Program-made: the position numbers and the translations under genes
The notes under the pieces: generated by a model
Told to the model about the DNA's origin: nothing
Databases searched by the model: none
Seen by the model: only the letters and a program-made list of their open reading frames with translations
Assembly: GCA_016218715.1 (NCBI GenBank)
Contig: JACRDG010000112.1
Span: 1-64,000 of the forward strand
Direction: 5' to 3'
DNA: 64,000 nucleotides
Origin: Desulfomonile tiedjei
Lineage (GTDB): Bacteria > Desulfobacterota > Desulfomonilia > Desulfomonilales > Desulfomonilaceae
In this document: positions 34,766 through 43,395 of the stretch, piece by piece
How the letters are laid out: each line of letters starts with the position of its first letter
Numbering within the stretch: position 1 is the first letter of the stretch

Positions 34766-36697
34766 ATGGCACAGACCGACAACGTACACGCAGCGGACCC
34801 GGGTGCAGTTCTGGATTTTCTGTCGTCCGCTCATCCCTTCAAGGACCTCGATCGGGGAACTATCGAGGACCTTGCCCAGCAATTCACGATTGACTTTTTT
34901 CCCAAGGGGACGGTTATCCTTCGGCAAGACCTCAGCGACGTGGCCTATCTGTACCTCATCTCCCGGGGAGGGGTGAAAGTCTATCTCACGGATGCGGAAG
35001 ATGTGGTCACACTCAAAGACTTCCGAGGAGAAGGCGGCTACTTCGGGGCACTGGGAATCATACGAGGATCGAAGGCCAACCTCAATGTCGAGACCGTGGA
35101 GGACACCTTCTGTTATCTACTTGGCAAAGAGGTCTTCCTGGAGTTGATCCAGAACTATCCCAAGGTGGCCCACTATTTCCTCAAGAGGTTTTCCGAGGAT
35201 GTGGTAGGGATCGCTTACACTGAGCTGCGCAGTCAACGAGTGAGGCCGAAAGGACAGGAAGGGCTTTATCTTTTCAACGCACGAGTAGGAGACGTCCTCA
35301 AGCGGGGCCTCGAGGTGATCGCTGGCTCGGAAACCGTTCAAGATGCAGCTGCCAAGATGTCTCACCTCCACATTGGGTCACTGCTCGTCCAGGACCAAGC
35401 GGGGAACATCATAGGGATCACCACCGACAATGACCTGAGGAAAAAAGTGGTCGCGAAGGCCCTCGACGTCAACACCCCGGTCGAGCGCATCATGACGAGC
35501 CCTGTCAAGTCGATCTCCGCCAGCGCCGTTTGCTTCGAGGCCCTTCTCCAGATGATGAACGACCAGGTGCATCACCTCGCGGTTGAAAGCCAGGACAAGA
35601 TCGTGGGAGTGGTCACGGCCCACGACATCATGGTGCACCAGGGGACGTCGCCGATTTCCCTCTTCCGGGAAATCGGAAACCAGCCGACCATCGAGGGGCT
35701 CTATCCGCTCTCGCACAAGGTTCCGCTCATGGTGAGGACCCTCATCGAGGAAGGGGCCAAGGCCAACAACGTGACCCGCATGATTGCGGTCCTCAACGAT
35801 CACATCGTCAACCGCGTACTGATGTTGTTGGAAGAAGAACTCGGTCCCGCGCCGTACCCTTACTGCTGGCTGATGCTGGGAAGCGAAGGGCGCATGGAAC
35901 AAACGTTCAAGACCGACCAGGACAATGCCCTGCTCTACGAGACACCGCCTGAGGAGTGGGAGCAGATCAAGGTTGCGAAGCTTTATTTCCGCCGATTCGG
36001 CAATATGGCCATCAAACACTTGGAGGCTTGCGGGTATCCTCCGTGCAAAGGTGAGATGATGGCGTCCAATCCGAAGTGGCGCAAACCGTACTCGACCTGG
36101 CACAATTACTTTGAGAGATGGATGAGTGCACCGGAACCGCAGGCGGTCCTCCACGCTACGATCTTTTTTGACTTCCGACCGGGATACGGCCGGGCCGCCC
36201 TCGGCGAGCGTCTTCGCGACTATCTGGTGCGGGAAGCTCCGCAGAAGTCACTGTTCCTAATGCACCTGGCCAAAGACTGTCTTACCGGGAAATCGCCTCT
36301 CACCTTTTTCCGGAACTTCATCGTGGAGAAAGACGGAGAACACAAGAACCGCCTGGACCTCAAGACCCGCGGCCTGGTCCCCATCATCGATTTCGGCCGC
36401 GTGATGGCACTGAAATTCGGTATCCGGGAGACGAACACCTTGACGAGGCTTCAGCTCCTTGCAGACGGAGACCACATACCCCGAGAACTCTACACCGAAA
36501 CGCGAGAAGCGTACGAGTTCCAAATGCAACTCCGGCTCGTGCACCAGATGCAGATGATGGAGGCCGGCGAAACACCGAACAATTACATTGATCCGGGAGA
36601 GCTGTCGGAAGTGGAAAAACAGACGCTCAAGGAAGCCTTTGGCGTGATCAACCGCATACAGGGTTATCTGAAGACCGAACTGAGTGTCGTCGACTAA
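34766..36697 (+). CDS. cNMP-binding/CBS-pair/DUF294 nucleotidyltransferase-like signalling protein (copy 2)
   Basis: This 643-residue paralogue of the gene before it has the same four-domain order and matching residue positions: G-S-E-G-R at 372-376 and Asp384/Asp386. The two differ over the cNMP domain and the loops of the CBS pair, so each may sense a different ligand. The ATG follows GGGGAG 5 nt upstream. The exonuclease gene starts 49 bp after its stop, and the set of cNMP/CBS/DUF294 plus DEDDh exonuclease plus acetyl-CoA synthetase and an SSS-type kinase is a recurrent arrangement in related bacteria by my recollection. Confidence 0.88.
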   Translation: MAQTDNVHAADPGAVLDFLSSAHPFKDLDRGTIEDLAQQFTIDFFPKGTVILRQDLSDVAYLYLISRGGVKVYLTDAEDVVTLKDFRGEGGYFGALGIIRGSKANLNVETVEDTFCYLLGKEVFLELIQNYPKVAHYFLKRFSEDVVGIAYTELRSQRVRPKGQEGLYLFNARVGDVLKRGLEVIAGSETVQDAAAKMSHLHIGSLLVQDQAGNIIGITTDNDLRKKVVAKALDVNTPVERIMTSPVKSISASAVCFEALLQMMNDQVHHLAVESQDKIVGVVTAHDIMVHQGTSPISLFREIGNQPTIEGLYPLSHKVPLMVRTLIEEGAKANNVTRMIAVLNDHIVNRVLMLLEEELGPAPYPYCWLMLGSEGRMEQTFKTDQDNALLYETPPEEWEQIKVAKLYFRRFGNMAIKHLEACGYPPCKGEMMASNPKWRKPYSTWHNYFERWMSAPEPQAVLHATIFFDFRPGYGRAALGERLRDYLVREAPQKSLFLMHLAKDCLTGKSPLTFFRNFIVEKDGEHKNRLDLKTRGLVPIIDFGRVMALKFGIRETNTLTRLQLLADGDHIPRELYTETREAYEFQMQLRLVHQMQMMEAGETPNNYIDPGELSEVEKQTLKEAFGVINRIQGYLKTELSVVD

Positions 36698-36746
36698 CCA
36701 AGCTCATATACGCTTGCGGCTCATTGTGCCTGGATGGTGAATCCGC

Positions 36747-37448
36747 GTGAAACGACTGTGGAAGTGGCTAAGACCGGATAAACACCCCGCCATCGAGAGA
36801 AATCGAAGGCGTTTTGCGGAGTTCGATAGGGATCGGCCCATCGAGAACTGCGAGTTCGTCTCCTTGGATACGGAGCTCACCGGTTTCAACCACCGCAAGG
36901 AAGAGATCGTCTCGATCGGTGCGGTCCGCATCCGGGACCTGCAGATCGTCATCGGTGACAATTTCTTCTCGTACGTTCGCCCGACCAAGTCGATTCCAAA
37001 AGACAGCACATTAGTTCATCGCATCACCACGAGCCAGATCAAGACTGCTCCACCTCTGCAAGAAGTCCTACCGGAGTTTGTCGATTTCTGTGGGGATGCG
37101 TTATTGGTCGGTCACTACATCGCCCTGGACATGGCTTTCGTGAACAAGGCGTGCCGCAATATCCTCGGCGCGCGTATGGAGAATCCGTGTTTCGACTCCA
37201 TGAGGCTCGCGTACGCGTATCAGGAAGTTCAGCGGCGGAGTTATTACGACGCTATCGAGACACGCATGTCCTACAATCTCACCGAGCTGTCCAAGCGATA
37301 TCGCCTCCCGCTCTTTGCCAAGCACGATGCACTTGAGGATGCTCTCCAGGCGGCCTATCTCTTTCTCTTTCTCGTCAAGAGGCTCCAGGCCGCCGGTTGT
37401 GTGACCCTCCGAGATTTGGATACGGTGGGCAGCGGGTCGCCCTTCTAG
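36747..37448 (+). CDS. DEDDh 3'-5' exonuclease (DNA polymerase III epsilon-like)
   Basis: This 233-residue nuclease has the DEDDh fold of DnaQ: Asp41 and Glu43 in S-L-D-T-E-L-T-G, an acidic residue in H-Y-I-A-L-D-M-A-F (about residues 118-126), and the C-terminal His and Asp in H-D-A-L-E-D-A. It has no polymerase or helicase attached. It would proofread or trim nucleic acid, and its place after the DUF294 genes hints at a signalling rather than a replication role, perhaps on a nucleotide-linked substrate. The start is a GTG at 36747 with only a weak upstream site (GGATGG). Confidence 0.84.
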   Translation: MKRLWKWLRPDKHPAIERNRRRFAEFDRDRPIENCEFVSLDTELTGFNHRKEEIVSIGAVRIRDLQIVIGDNFFSYVRPTKSIPKDSTLVHRITTSQIKTAPPLQEVLPEFVDFCGDALLVGHYIALDMAFVNKACRNILGARMENPCFDSMRLAYAYQEVQRRSYYDAIETRMSYNLTELSKRYRLPLFAKHDALEDALQAAYLFLFLVKRLQAAGCVTLRDLDTVGSGSPF

Positions 37449-37731
37449 GAGCCGATTCAACGAGGCGATGCGCTCTCGCGGCCATTGACAACCGCGAACG
37501 GCGCCTTATCCTTTGGACAAAATCGTGAGAACCGGGCCGCTCCGAGGCTCGGGACGAGTCCGTCTCCACAGAACCGACAGCGATAGGGGGATCTATTGTG
37601 GCTGCCGCGGTTCGGCGCACGTTGACATCTGTGCAGCGGAACGAGACATGATGGAACGAATCGATCGCTCGCACTCGCTCCGACTCAGCAGCGACCAACC
37701 AACAACCTTGTTCCCGCAAGGAGGAACGGTC

Positions 37732-38034
37732 ATGGAAATCGATACCTATTGCGAAAAGGTGGCCGTAGAATTGAGCGGCTGGAAAGCGAAAATCGACGAG
37801 ATCGTGTTCAAACTTGACCAGATCTCCACCGGTGACAAGTCAGCAGTCGTCCCGCAGGTGAACGAATTGCATATGATCGTGGAAGAACTCGGCGACAGGA
37901 TCGAGAAGTTCCGTGCTGAGTGCCCCGTGGCAGCGGAAACGGAAGAGGCTGGGATTAAAATAGAGACCTTCCACGGGCAAAAACCTTGGCAGGGCGTCTG
38001 GGAGAATGTTTCTCCGGGAGAGATCGGCGGCTGA
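37732..38034 (+). CDS. Small uncharacterised helical protein
   Basis: This 100-residue protein is of no family I know. It is mostly helical with a coiled-coil-like stretch about residues 15-65 (W-K-A-K-I-D-E-I, V-N-E-L-H-M-I-V-E-E-L-G-D-R-I-E-K) and a polar tail with W-Q-G-V-W-E-N. An ideal AAGGAGG 8 nt before the ATG at 37732 makes it a real gene. The frame extends to 37513 but lacks another site. A good terminator follows 30 bp after the stop. It may be the last gene of the DUF294/exonuclease transcript; 37449-37731 holds no feature I can name. Confidence 0.72.
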   Translation: MEIDTYCEKVAVELSGWKAKIDEIVFKLDQISTGDKSAVVPQVNELHMIVEELGDRIEKFRAECPVAAETEEAGIKIETFHGQKPWQGVWENVSPGEIGG

Positions 38035-38063
38035 TCGGTCAGCCTGAATTGAGGTGAACGGAT

Positions 38064-38095
38064 CGGGAGCGGACCTGTCGCTCCCGTTTCGTTTT
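38064..38095 (+). terminator. Rho-independent terminator
   Basis: CGGGAGCG (38064-38071) and CGCTCCCG (38079-38086) form an 8-bp stem with a 7-nt loop, followed by TTTCGTTTT. It ends the plus-strand transcript of the DUF294-exonuclease-small protein group. Confidence 0.8.
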
Positions 38096-38171
38096 CCGGT
38101 CTTGCCTGTGCCCGTCACCCACATAGTCATCCGGTCGTTGCTACAATAAATCTCCGATGAGCCGGTTAGCA

Positions 38172-38239
38172 TTGGTGGGACAGTCCCGCGAGTCGCGAGG
38201 AACATCAATGAATGGCGGGCAAGGTGCCCGTCCCACCAA
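38172..38239. repeat. 68-bp palindromic repeat element E
   Basis: TTGGTGGGAC (38172-38181) and GTCCCACCAA (38230-38239) are exact inverted ends, with CGGGCAAGGTGCCCG (38216-38230) inside. It resembles the elements at 16862, 23358 and 60681. No gene lies in 38035-38325. Confidence 0.68.
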
Positions 38240-38325
38240 TCCGGTGAGAGCGCGAGGGCGCTCTCATGTTTCTTTGTAGCCTTTCGGGTACGACGCTCGA
38301 AACCATACCCCACGCCGGAGGAGGG

Positions 38326-38844
38326 CTACCCCAGCGTGTTCTTCAAGCGCGCAATAATCTCTTCCAGTTCCTTGTTGCGCGCGCGGAGTGCTTCTTCGGC
38401 AACCCGTTTCTCTTCCTTGATGCGAAGCGTCTCGAAGGCCAGTTCGACAAGTTCGATCAACTCGTCCGGTTTCACCGGTTTCCGCAGGTAGTAGAACGCC
38501 CCCTTTTCCAGCGCCATGACCGCGGAATCGACGTCAGCGTGAGCGGTCATCATGATACAGACCGTCTCGGATTTCACCCGTTTCAGTTCCGATAAGAGCG
38601 CGGTGCCGGAACCGTCCGGGAGTTTCAGATCCACGAGGGCAACCCACGGCCTGACCTCGCGCGCGGCCCTGACGGCTTGGGAGGAGGAAGCTGCGGAGAA
38701 TACTTCATATCCTTCGGCTTCCAGAATATCGGTCAGGTTGTCAGTCAGGTCGCCATCGTCATCCACGACGAGAACGCTCTTGATGCTCTCGTCCGGCGGT
38801 TGCCCCGACGGCAGCAGTTTCTTCAGGAAGCGTTTTACCTTCAT
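38326..38844 (-). CDS. Response regulator with a single receiver domain and coiled-coil tail
   Basis: This 172-residue regulator has a full receiver domain: Asp28 and Asp29, phosphoacceptor Asp72 (L-V-D-L-K-L-P-D-G), Thr100 and Lys122. After residue 140 comes an amphipathic coiled coil (E-E-K-R-V-A-E-E-A-L-R-A-R-N-K-E-L-E-E-I) in place of a DNA-binding domain, so it acts by protein contact or as a connector. The ATG at 38844 follows GGAGG 10 nt upstream. It is the last gene of the SSS-kinase/two-receiver set and probably accepts phosphate from that kinase. Confidence 0.87.
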   Translation of the reverse strand: MKVKRFLKKLLPSGQPPDESIKSVLVVDDDGDLTDNLTDILEAEGYEVFSAASSSQAVRAAREVRPWVALVDLKLPDGSGTALLSELKRVKSETVCIMMTAHADVDSAVMALEKGAFYYLRKPVKPDELIELVELAFETLRIKEEKRVAEEALRARNKELEEIIARLKNTLG

Positions 38845-38873
38845 AGGGATTCGTCCTCCGGTTCTATGCACGT

Positions 38874-39620
38874 TCAGACGCGCTCGGCGGCGCAAATACC
38901 ATCCAACAGTTCCACCAGTTGAGGGATGTCCAGCGGCTTGCTTAGCCCGGTAAGACGCACTTCCCGGGGGAGCGCCGGGGTGCCACCCTCGTCCATTTGT
39001 GAATCAGGCCCCATGATGATCGTGGCTAGAAGTTCCGGCTGTCTCGCCTTCACCTTGTGGTGAACCTCGAGCCCGGTAAGGCCGGGCAGGTTCGACTCGA
39101 GAAGGAGTATATTGAAGGCGTGCCTCTGCGCCTCCTCCAGAGCTGCAGGACCATCGTGTGCGACTACGACATGGTGGCCGTGAGCGGTCAGCACCCGTCT
39201 CAGCATGGCGCACAGCTTCCTGTCGCGGTCCGCCACGAGGATTATACTCTCAATCTTGCTCTGGAGAAGAGCGTTGTCGATGGTTCTGATGAGGAGACCC
39301 ATCTCAAAGGGTTTGTTCAGGACCGCGTGAGCCCCCAGTGCCAGTGCCTCTCTTATGAGACTTTCCACGATATACGCGGTGCACATGATGACCTTTACCG
39401 CGGGTTTTTTCTTCTTTATTTTGATGAACGCCTCGACCCCGTTGATTCCGGGCATCTTGATGTCCATGACTATTACGTGGAAGCACTCGCTCGTGCCCTT
39501 TCGAACCGCTTCTTCGCCACTGGTCGCGGTGATGACCTCGTACCCTTCGTCCTCCAGGACATCTTTGGTGCTATCGAGAAAGTCCGCGTTGTCATCCACC
39601 AGCAGAATTCGCCCCTTCAC
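38874..39620 (-). CDS. Two-receiver response regulator with a degenerate second receiver
   Basis: This 248-residue protein has two receiver domains and nothing else. The first has all conserved residues: Asp9/Asp10, acceptor Asp53 (V-M-D-I-K-M-P-G), and Lys103 (L-N-K-P-F). In the second, the acceptor position is Glu175 (L-L-L-E-S-N-L-P-G) where the family has Asp, though Lys228 is kept; a Glu there often mimics constitutive phosphorylation or abolishes it. The GTG start at 39620 follows AAGGAG and lies 12 nt after the kinase stop, so this gene is likely coupled to the kinase and acts as its cognate regulator. Confidence 0.85.
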   Translation of the reverse strand: MKGRILLVDDNADFLDSTKDVLEDEGYEVITATSGEEAVRKGTSECFHVIVMDIKMPGINGVEAFIKIKKKKPAVKVIMCTAYIVESLIREALALGAHAVLNKPFEMGLLIRTIDNALLQSKIESIILVADRDRKLCAMLRRVLTAHGHHVVVAHDGPAALEEAQRHAFNILLLESNLPGLTGLEVHHKVKARQPELLATIIMGPDSQMDEGGTPALPREVRLTGLSKPLDIPQLVELLDGICAAERV

Positions 39621-39631
39621 GATCGACTCCT

Positions 39632-42439
39632 TTATTGCGGAACCGTATCCCGTGCGGCCACGGGAAGAGGTGGCGGTTGGAGTGGTATCACCACGGTAAC
39701 GCTGGTTCCTCGATTGGGCTCGCTGTTGAGCGAGACCAACCCCCCATGTTCCAGGACGATCTTGCGGACAATGGCCAGACCGAGGCCGGTCCCGCGCGCC
39801 CGCGTGGTGAACAGGGGCTCGAAGGCATGGCCCGCGGTTTCCTGGCTCATGCCGCTGCCGTTGTCTTCCAGTCGGATGAGGATTCCCTCGTAGGTTGCTG
39901 CGGTTTGTATCCGTATCCAAGGCCGGTACGAGTTGTCAGACTCCTCCGCCTGTCGTGCCAGGACTGCCTGGAGCGCGTTTTCAAACAGGTTGACCACCAC
40001 GCGTCTCATCTTTTCCGCGTCGAAGTAAGCGGGCGGCACGTCGCGTGCCAGATCGCGCTCCACCCATACCTCCGGCGGCGCGGCAAGCTGATCCAGGACT
40101 TCCTCCAGCCACGGATTAATCTCCCCCTGCACAGCGGTGGATCGTCTCCCGCGCGTGTACTCCAGGAGTTCGCCGATTATCGAGTCACAGATTGCGACCT
40201 GCTGTTCTATACGATCCAGATGCTTGCGGGTCTTTTCGTCCACTTGACTCATCTTGCGATTGACGTAGTACACGGACGACCGGATCACGCCCAAAGGGTT
40301 GCGTAACTCGTGGCTCACGATGGCGGTGAGCTGGCCGAGGACCGAGAGCTTTTCTCTCTTGATCAACTCTTCCTGCGCGGCCTCGAGATCGCGGGTTCGT
40401 TCCTTGACCTTTTGTTCGAGTTCTGCCGCATGGTGGGTGAGTAATGCCTCTCGCTCCTGGTAATAGTCTATCTTTCGTTTGAGTTCCTCGGGGGTCACCT
40501 TGAGGCTGGCGAGAATTTCCGCGTAGACTTCGGAAAGCTCTCGTGCCTCGCTCGGCATGAATATTCCGGCCTGTGCGAGGGCCTTGTGAGCGACTGCAGC
40601 ACCCACGGACCCGGCAAGGAGCTTTTCTACCTCACTGTGGAGTTCCGCCAGGTCCACGATGGATATCCGCGGCCTCCCTTCGAGACCGGCCGCGTTGAGA
40701 CACTTCTGGCCCATGGCAGCGGCCTCGGACTCGGTGAAGTACTGCCCGAGAAGTTCCTCGATCCTCCGGGTTTTCCCCGCGAGGTCGATGGTCGATTCCC
40801 GGTGACTGGTAGGGCCGAGGGTCGGAGCGACGGTGAGGGCACCCACGAAATCTTTGGCAAGGCTCTGTTCTTCCTCGCTCTGCTGGGAATAGAGGGACCC
40901 GATGAAGTAGAGCCCCACATTGAACAGCATGGACCAGAGCACCGTGTGGGTGAGATTATCCAGGGTCGACACACCGAAAAGCCGTTCCGGATGCAAGAAA
41001 CCGATCCCCCAGGGGCCGTTTTGGAGTAACGTGTCATGGATCCAGCCGCTCCTCACGAACGCGGGAAGTAGCAACGTGTACGACCAGACGAGAAACCCGG
41101 CGCCCAGACCGAGCAAAGCTCCGGTCTCATTCCCTCGCCGCCAGAAGATCCCCCCCAGGCATGCTGGAGCGAACTGCAGTACAGCGGCAAAGGAAATCAT
41201 GCCGATGTTGACCAGCATGTGCGATTCGCCGACCTGCCGCTCAAACCAGTACCCGATGGTTATGACCCCTGCGACCGCCACCCAGCGACACTTCAGCAGT
41301 TGTTTCCGCAGGAATCCAAGCTGCGGGACCCATCCCACTACCGGCAGGAGCAAGTGGTTCGTGATCATGGTCGAAACGGTTATGGAGCTGATAATGATCA
41401 TGCCCGTCGCTGCTGACCCTCCCCCCAGAAATACGAGCAGGGAGAGCCACTTCTGTCCCGTGTGCATCGGCAACCCCAGCACGAAAGTGTCCGCCTCAGC
41501 GAGCGGGTACCCTTTCACCAACCCCGCGATAGCGATCGGGAAGACGAAGATGTTGATCAGCAACATGTACAGAGGGAACATCCACATCGCTGTGCGTATG
41601 TGCTTTTCGTCGAAGTTTTCCACCACGGTTACATGGAATTGCCGCGGGAGAAACATGATCGCCGCCATGCCCAGAACCATGTACGTCGTCCAGGTGACGG
41701 GAGAGGACTGGTCCGAGACCCAGCCGGCAAGCACGTGAGCCGGCAACTCGTCGGGAACTCTGCTCAGGATGTCTCCGAATCCGTCGAACATGAAGTACGT
41801 GACGAATATTCCTGCCGCGAGAAACGCTAGAAGCTTGACCAAGCATTCCACAGCGATCGCCGCGATAAGCCCGGGATGGCGCTCGGTGGGATCGAGGCGT
41901 CTGATGCCGAGAATGATTGTGAACACGCACATCAACACCGCAACCACGGGGCCGATGTTTGCAGCCATCCACGGCGACGCACCCTCGCCGTGAGTCGTAA
42001 TGATCGAATACGTGGAGATAACAGCTTTGAACTGGAGCCCGATATACGGCATCGCAGCAAACAGGGCGATGAGCGTTGCCAAGGCCGCGACACTCTGAGA
42101 CTTGTTGTACCGGGCGGAGATGAAATCCGCGATGCTCGTGATGTGATGGGTCGTCTTAATCCGGACCATCTTTCGCAGGACTACCCACCAGAGCACGATC
42201 GCGATCGTCGGCCCGAGATAGATGGGGAGAAACAACAACCCCGAGGTAGCAGCCTTCCCCACACTCCCGTAGTACGTCCACCCCGTGCAGTACACCGCCA
42301 GGGACAGTGAATACACAAAGGGGTTGTTTACCAGGCTCTTCCCCCCCTCGCGCGACCTCCGTTCCACCCACAGGGCGGTCAGAAACAGGATGCTCATGTA
42401 GAGGCACAGGATGTATAGGACCGCAAAGGAGTCGAGCAC
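39632..42439 (-). CDS. Sodium/solute symporter fused to a sensor histidine kinase (CbrA-like)
   Basis: This ~935-residue protein joins an N-terminal SSS (sodium:solute symporter) domain of about 12-13 spans (residues 1-500) to a cytoplasmic linker (about 530-640), a coiled coil (about 640-690), and HisKA/HATPase. The H-box is A-I-V-S-H-E-L-R-N-P with His710; the N-box is V-N-L-F-E-N-A-L-Q-A, and G-T-G-L-G-L-A follows. CbrA-type kinases of this architecture sense a transported metabolite, here most plausibly acetate or another short acid given its genetic neighbours. A GTG at 42439 follows AGGGG; a TTG at 42445 is also open. Two response regulators follow. Confidence 0.9.
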   Translation of the reverse strand: MLDSFAVLYILCLYMSILFLTALWVERRSREGGKSLVNNPFVYSLSLAVYCTGWTYYGSVGKAATSGLLFLPIYLGPTIAIVLWWVVLRKMVRIKTTHHITSIADFISARYNKSQSVAALATLIALFAAMPYIGLQFKAVISTYSIITTHGEGASPWMAANIGPVVAVLMCVFTIILGIRRLDPTERHPGLIAAIAVECLVKLLAFLAAGIFVTYFMFDGFGDILSRVPDELPAHVLAGWVSDQSSPVTWTTYMVLGMAAIMFLPRQFHVTVVENFDEKHIRTAMWMFPLYMLLINIFVFPIAIAGLVKGYPLAEADTFVLGLPMHTGQKWLSLLVFLGGGSAATGMIIISSITVSTMITNHLLLPVVGWVPQLGFLRKQLLKCRWVAVAGVITIGYWFERQVGESHMLVNIGMISFAAVLQFAPACLGGIFWRRGNETGALLGLGAGFLVWSYTLLLPAFVRSGWIHDTLLQNGPWGIGFLHPERLFGVSTLDNLTHTVLWSMLFNVGLYFIGSLYSQQSEEEQSLAKDFVGALTVAPTLGPTSHRESTIDLAGKTRRIEELLGQYFTESEAAAMGQKCLNAAGLEGRPRISIVDLAELHSEVEKLLAGSVGAAVAHKALAQAGIFMPSEARELSEVYAEILASLKVTPEELKRKIDYYQEREALLTHHAAELEQKVKERTRDLEAAQEELIKREKLSVLGQLTAIVSHELRNPLGVIRSSVYYVNRKMSQVDEKTRKHLDRIEQQVAICDSIIGELLEYTRGRRSTAVQGEINPWLEEVLDQLAAPPEVWVERDLARDVPPAYFDAEKMRRVVVNLFENALQAVLARQAEESDNSYRPWIRIQTAATYEGILIRLEDNGSGMSQETAGHAFEPLFTTRARGTGLGLAIVRKIVLEHGGLVSLNSEPNRGTSVTVVIPLQPPPLPVAARDTVPQ

Positions 42440-42448
42440 GGGCAACCC

Positions 42449-42682
42449 CTATTTATCGCCGTTTTGAAGATCCTCGGATGGAGAGGGCTCGGCCAGGCTT
42501 CGGCTTACGAGGAACAGCAGGCCGATGACAATAGCCCAAGCCAAGATCAGGTACACGAACATGGTTTTCACTCGGTTAATGTCCTGAAAGGTCACCAGGG
42601 GCCAACCGAAGAGAACGAGGCTGACGTGGAAGAGGAGCAACTGAAACTCCCACCTGCCCAGGACCTTCTTTATTCGCGCCAT
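42449..42682 (-). CDS. Small two-span membrane protein accompanying the symporter-kinase
   Basis: This 77-residue protein has two hydrophobic spans (about residues 11-30 and 40-62) with a short basic N-terminus. Proteins of this size precede SSS-type symporters as DUF4212/DUF485-like accessory subunits; its sequence is too short for me to assign it to one of those families. The ATG at 42682 follows GGAGG about 6 nt away. It sits 9 nt upstream of the symporter-kinase, so a shared transcript and a subunit role are likely. Confidence 0.7.
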   Translation of the reverse strand: MARIKKVLGRWEFQLLLFHVSLVLFGWPLVTFQDINRVKTMFVYLILAWAIVIGLLFLVSRSLAEPSPSEDLQNGDK

Positions 42683-43200
42683 GACAGGCCTCCCAGGTTA
42701 GGAAACGGTGGTGGAGACCAGCCGCTTTCACAGTCGGCCGGACCCGAGGAGTGGCGTTCGGACAGGAGCGGGCACCCGGAATTCGGGCGACGGATTCGCC
42801 CGTGCGAGCAGGTTCCCGAGCAGGTGCCCTTACTCTCGTCACCGGCCATCGCAGGAGGCCCCGTCTGCTGAGGGCTACCTGCTGGAGTGAAGAATCGGCC
42901 TGCTGCCGGTGCCGCAAGCAGGTCGCCCGGCACAGGTCTCAGACGCCACGGCCATTGAAACTTTCATGCCACGTTGAGGCGTTTTCCGCCATGAAAGTAA
43001 TGCTGAAGCGCATTGAGAAGGATCTTAGTCGCCATGACACTCCAGCCTGAGTCGACCGGGAGACTGGTATCGGAACAATGCGTTGGATACAGAACCGGAT
43101 CGCCCGATCCCGCGGCGTTTGTCGGAGGTTCCATAAAGTTCAATATGATATGAGTAGTCAGTCTTTTCAGTCTATTCGAGCTTCGTTCATTACTGCGGAC

Positions 43201-43229
43201 ATTGTAGGATCGAGGTAGCTCGGGGTCAA
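43201..43229 (-). promoter_or_regulatory. Predicted sigma-70 promoter of the symporter-kinase operon
   Basis: Minus-strand TTGACC (43224-43229), 17 nt, TACAAT (43201-43206): near consensus. The same two boxes and spacing occur at 53805-53833. Confidence 0.6.
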
Positions 43230-43330
43230 CCAAGAAATTGGATGGGTCGCCGGGCTGCCTTGTCATGAAAGGGGTCTCCCTTCGCGCGAGGAAGGAAGAA
43301 CGCGTGGGGGCTCTGTTTGCTGCGCCCGTG

Positions 43331-43360
43331 CCCCTTTCCCCTGACGACGGGGGAAATGGG
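43331..43360. repeat. Hairpin downstream of the propionyl-CoA synthetase gene
   Basis: CCCCTTTCCCC and GGGGGAAATGGG pair with one mismatch. It lies 36 bp downstream of the synthetase stop and may be its terminator; no T-run follows on the minus strand. Confidence 0.4.
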
Positions 43361-43395
43361 ACGAGGACGCCGGGTAGGTCACCCAAGTAATTCCG

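Larger units (their letters stand above)
42683..43395. other. 713-bp region between the symporter-kinase unit and the propionyl-CoA synthetase gene
   Basis: It contains a strong promoter candidate at 43201-43229 (minus) and a hairpin at 43331-43360. Frames inside, for example 42964-43386 minus, lack family resemblance and sites, so I call none. The promoter would give the small membrane protein gene a leader of about 510 nt, which may hide a regulatory RNA. Confidence 0.5.

Noticed and set aside
42956-42990. Possible sigma-54 (-24/-12) promoter near TGGCAT upstream of the symporter-kinase unit
   Set aside because: The -12 part reads TTTCA, lacking the invariant GC, so the match fails; the sigma-70 candidate at 43201 is far better.
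42964-43386. 140-codon minus-strand frame between the kinase unit and prpE
   Set aside because: It spans the promoter at 43201-43229, has no family resemblance and no site; its amino-acid content is not protein-like.
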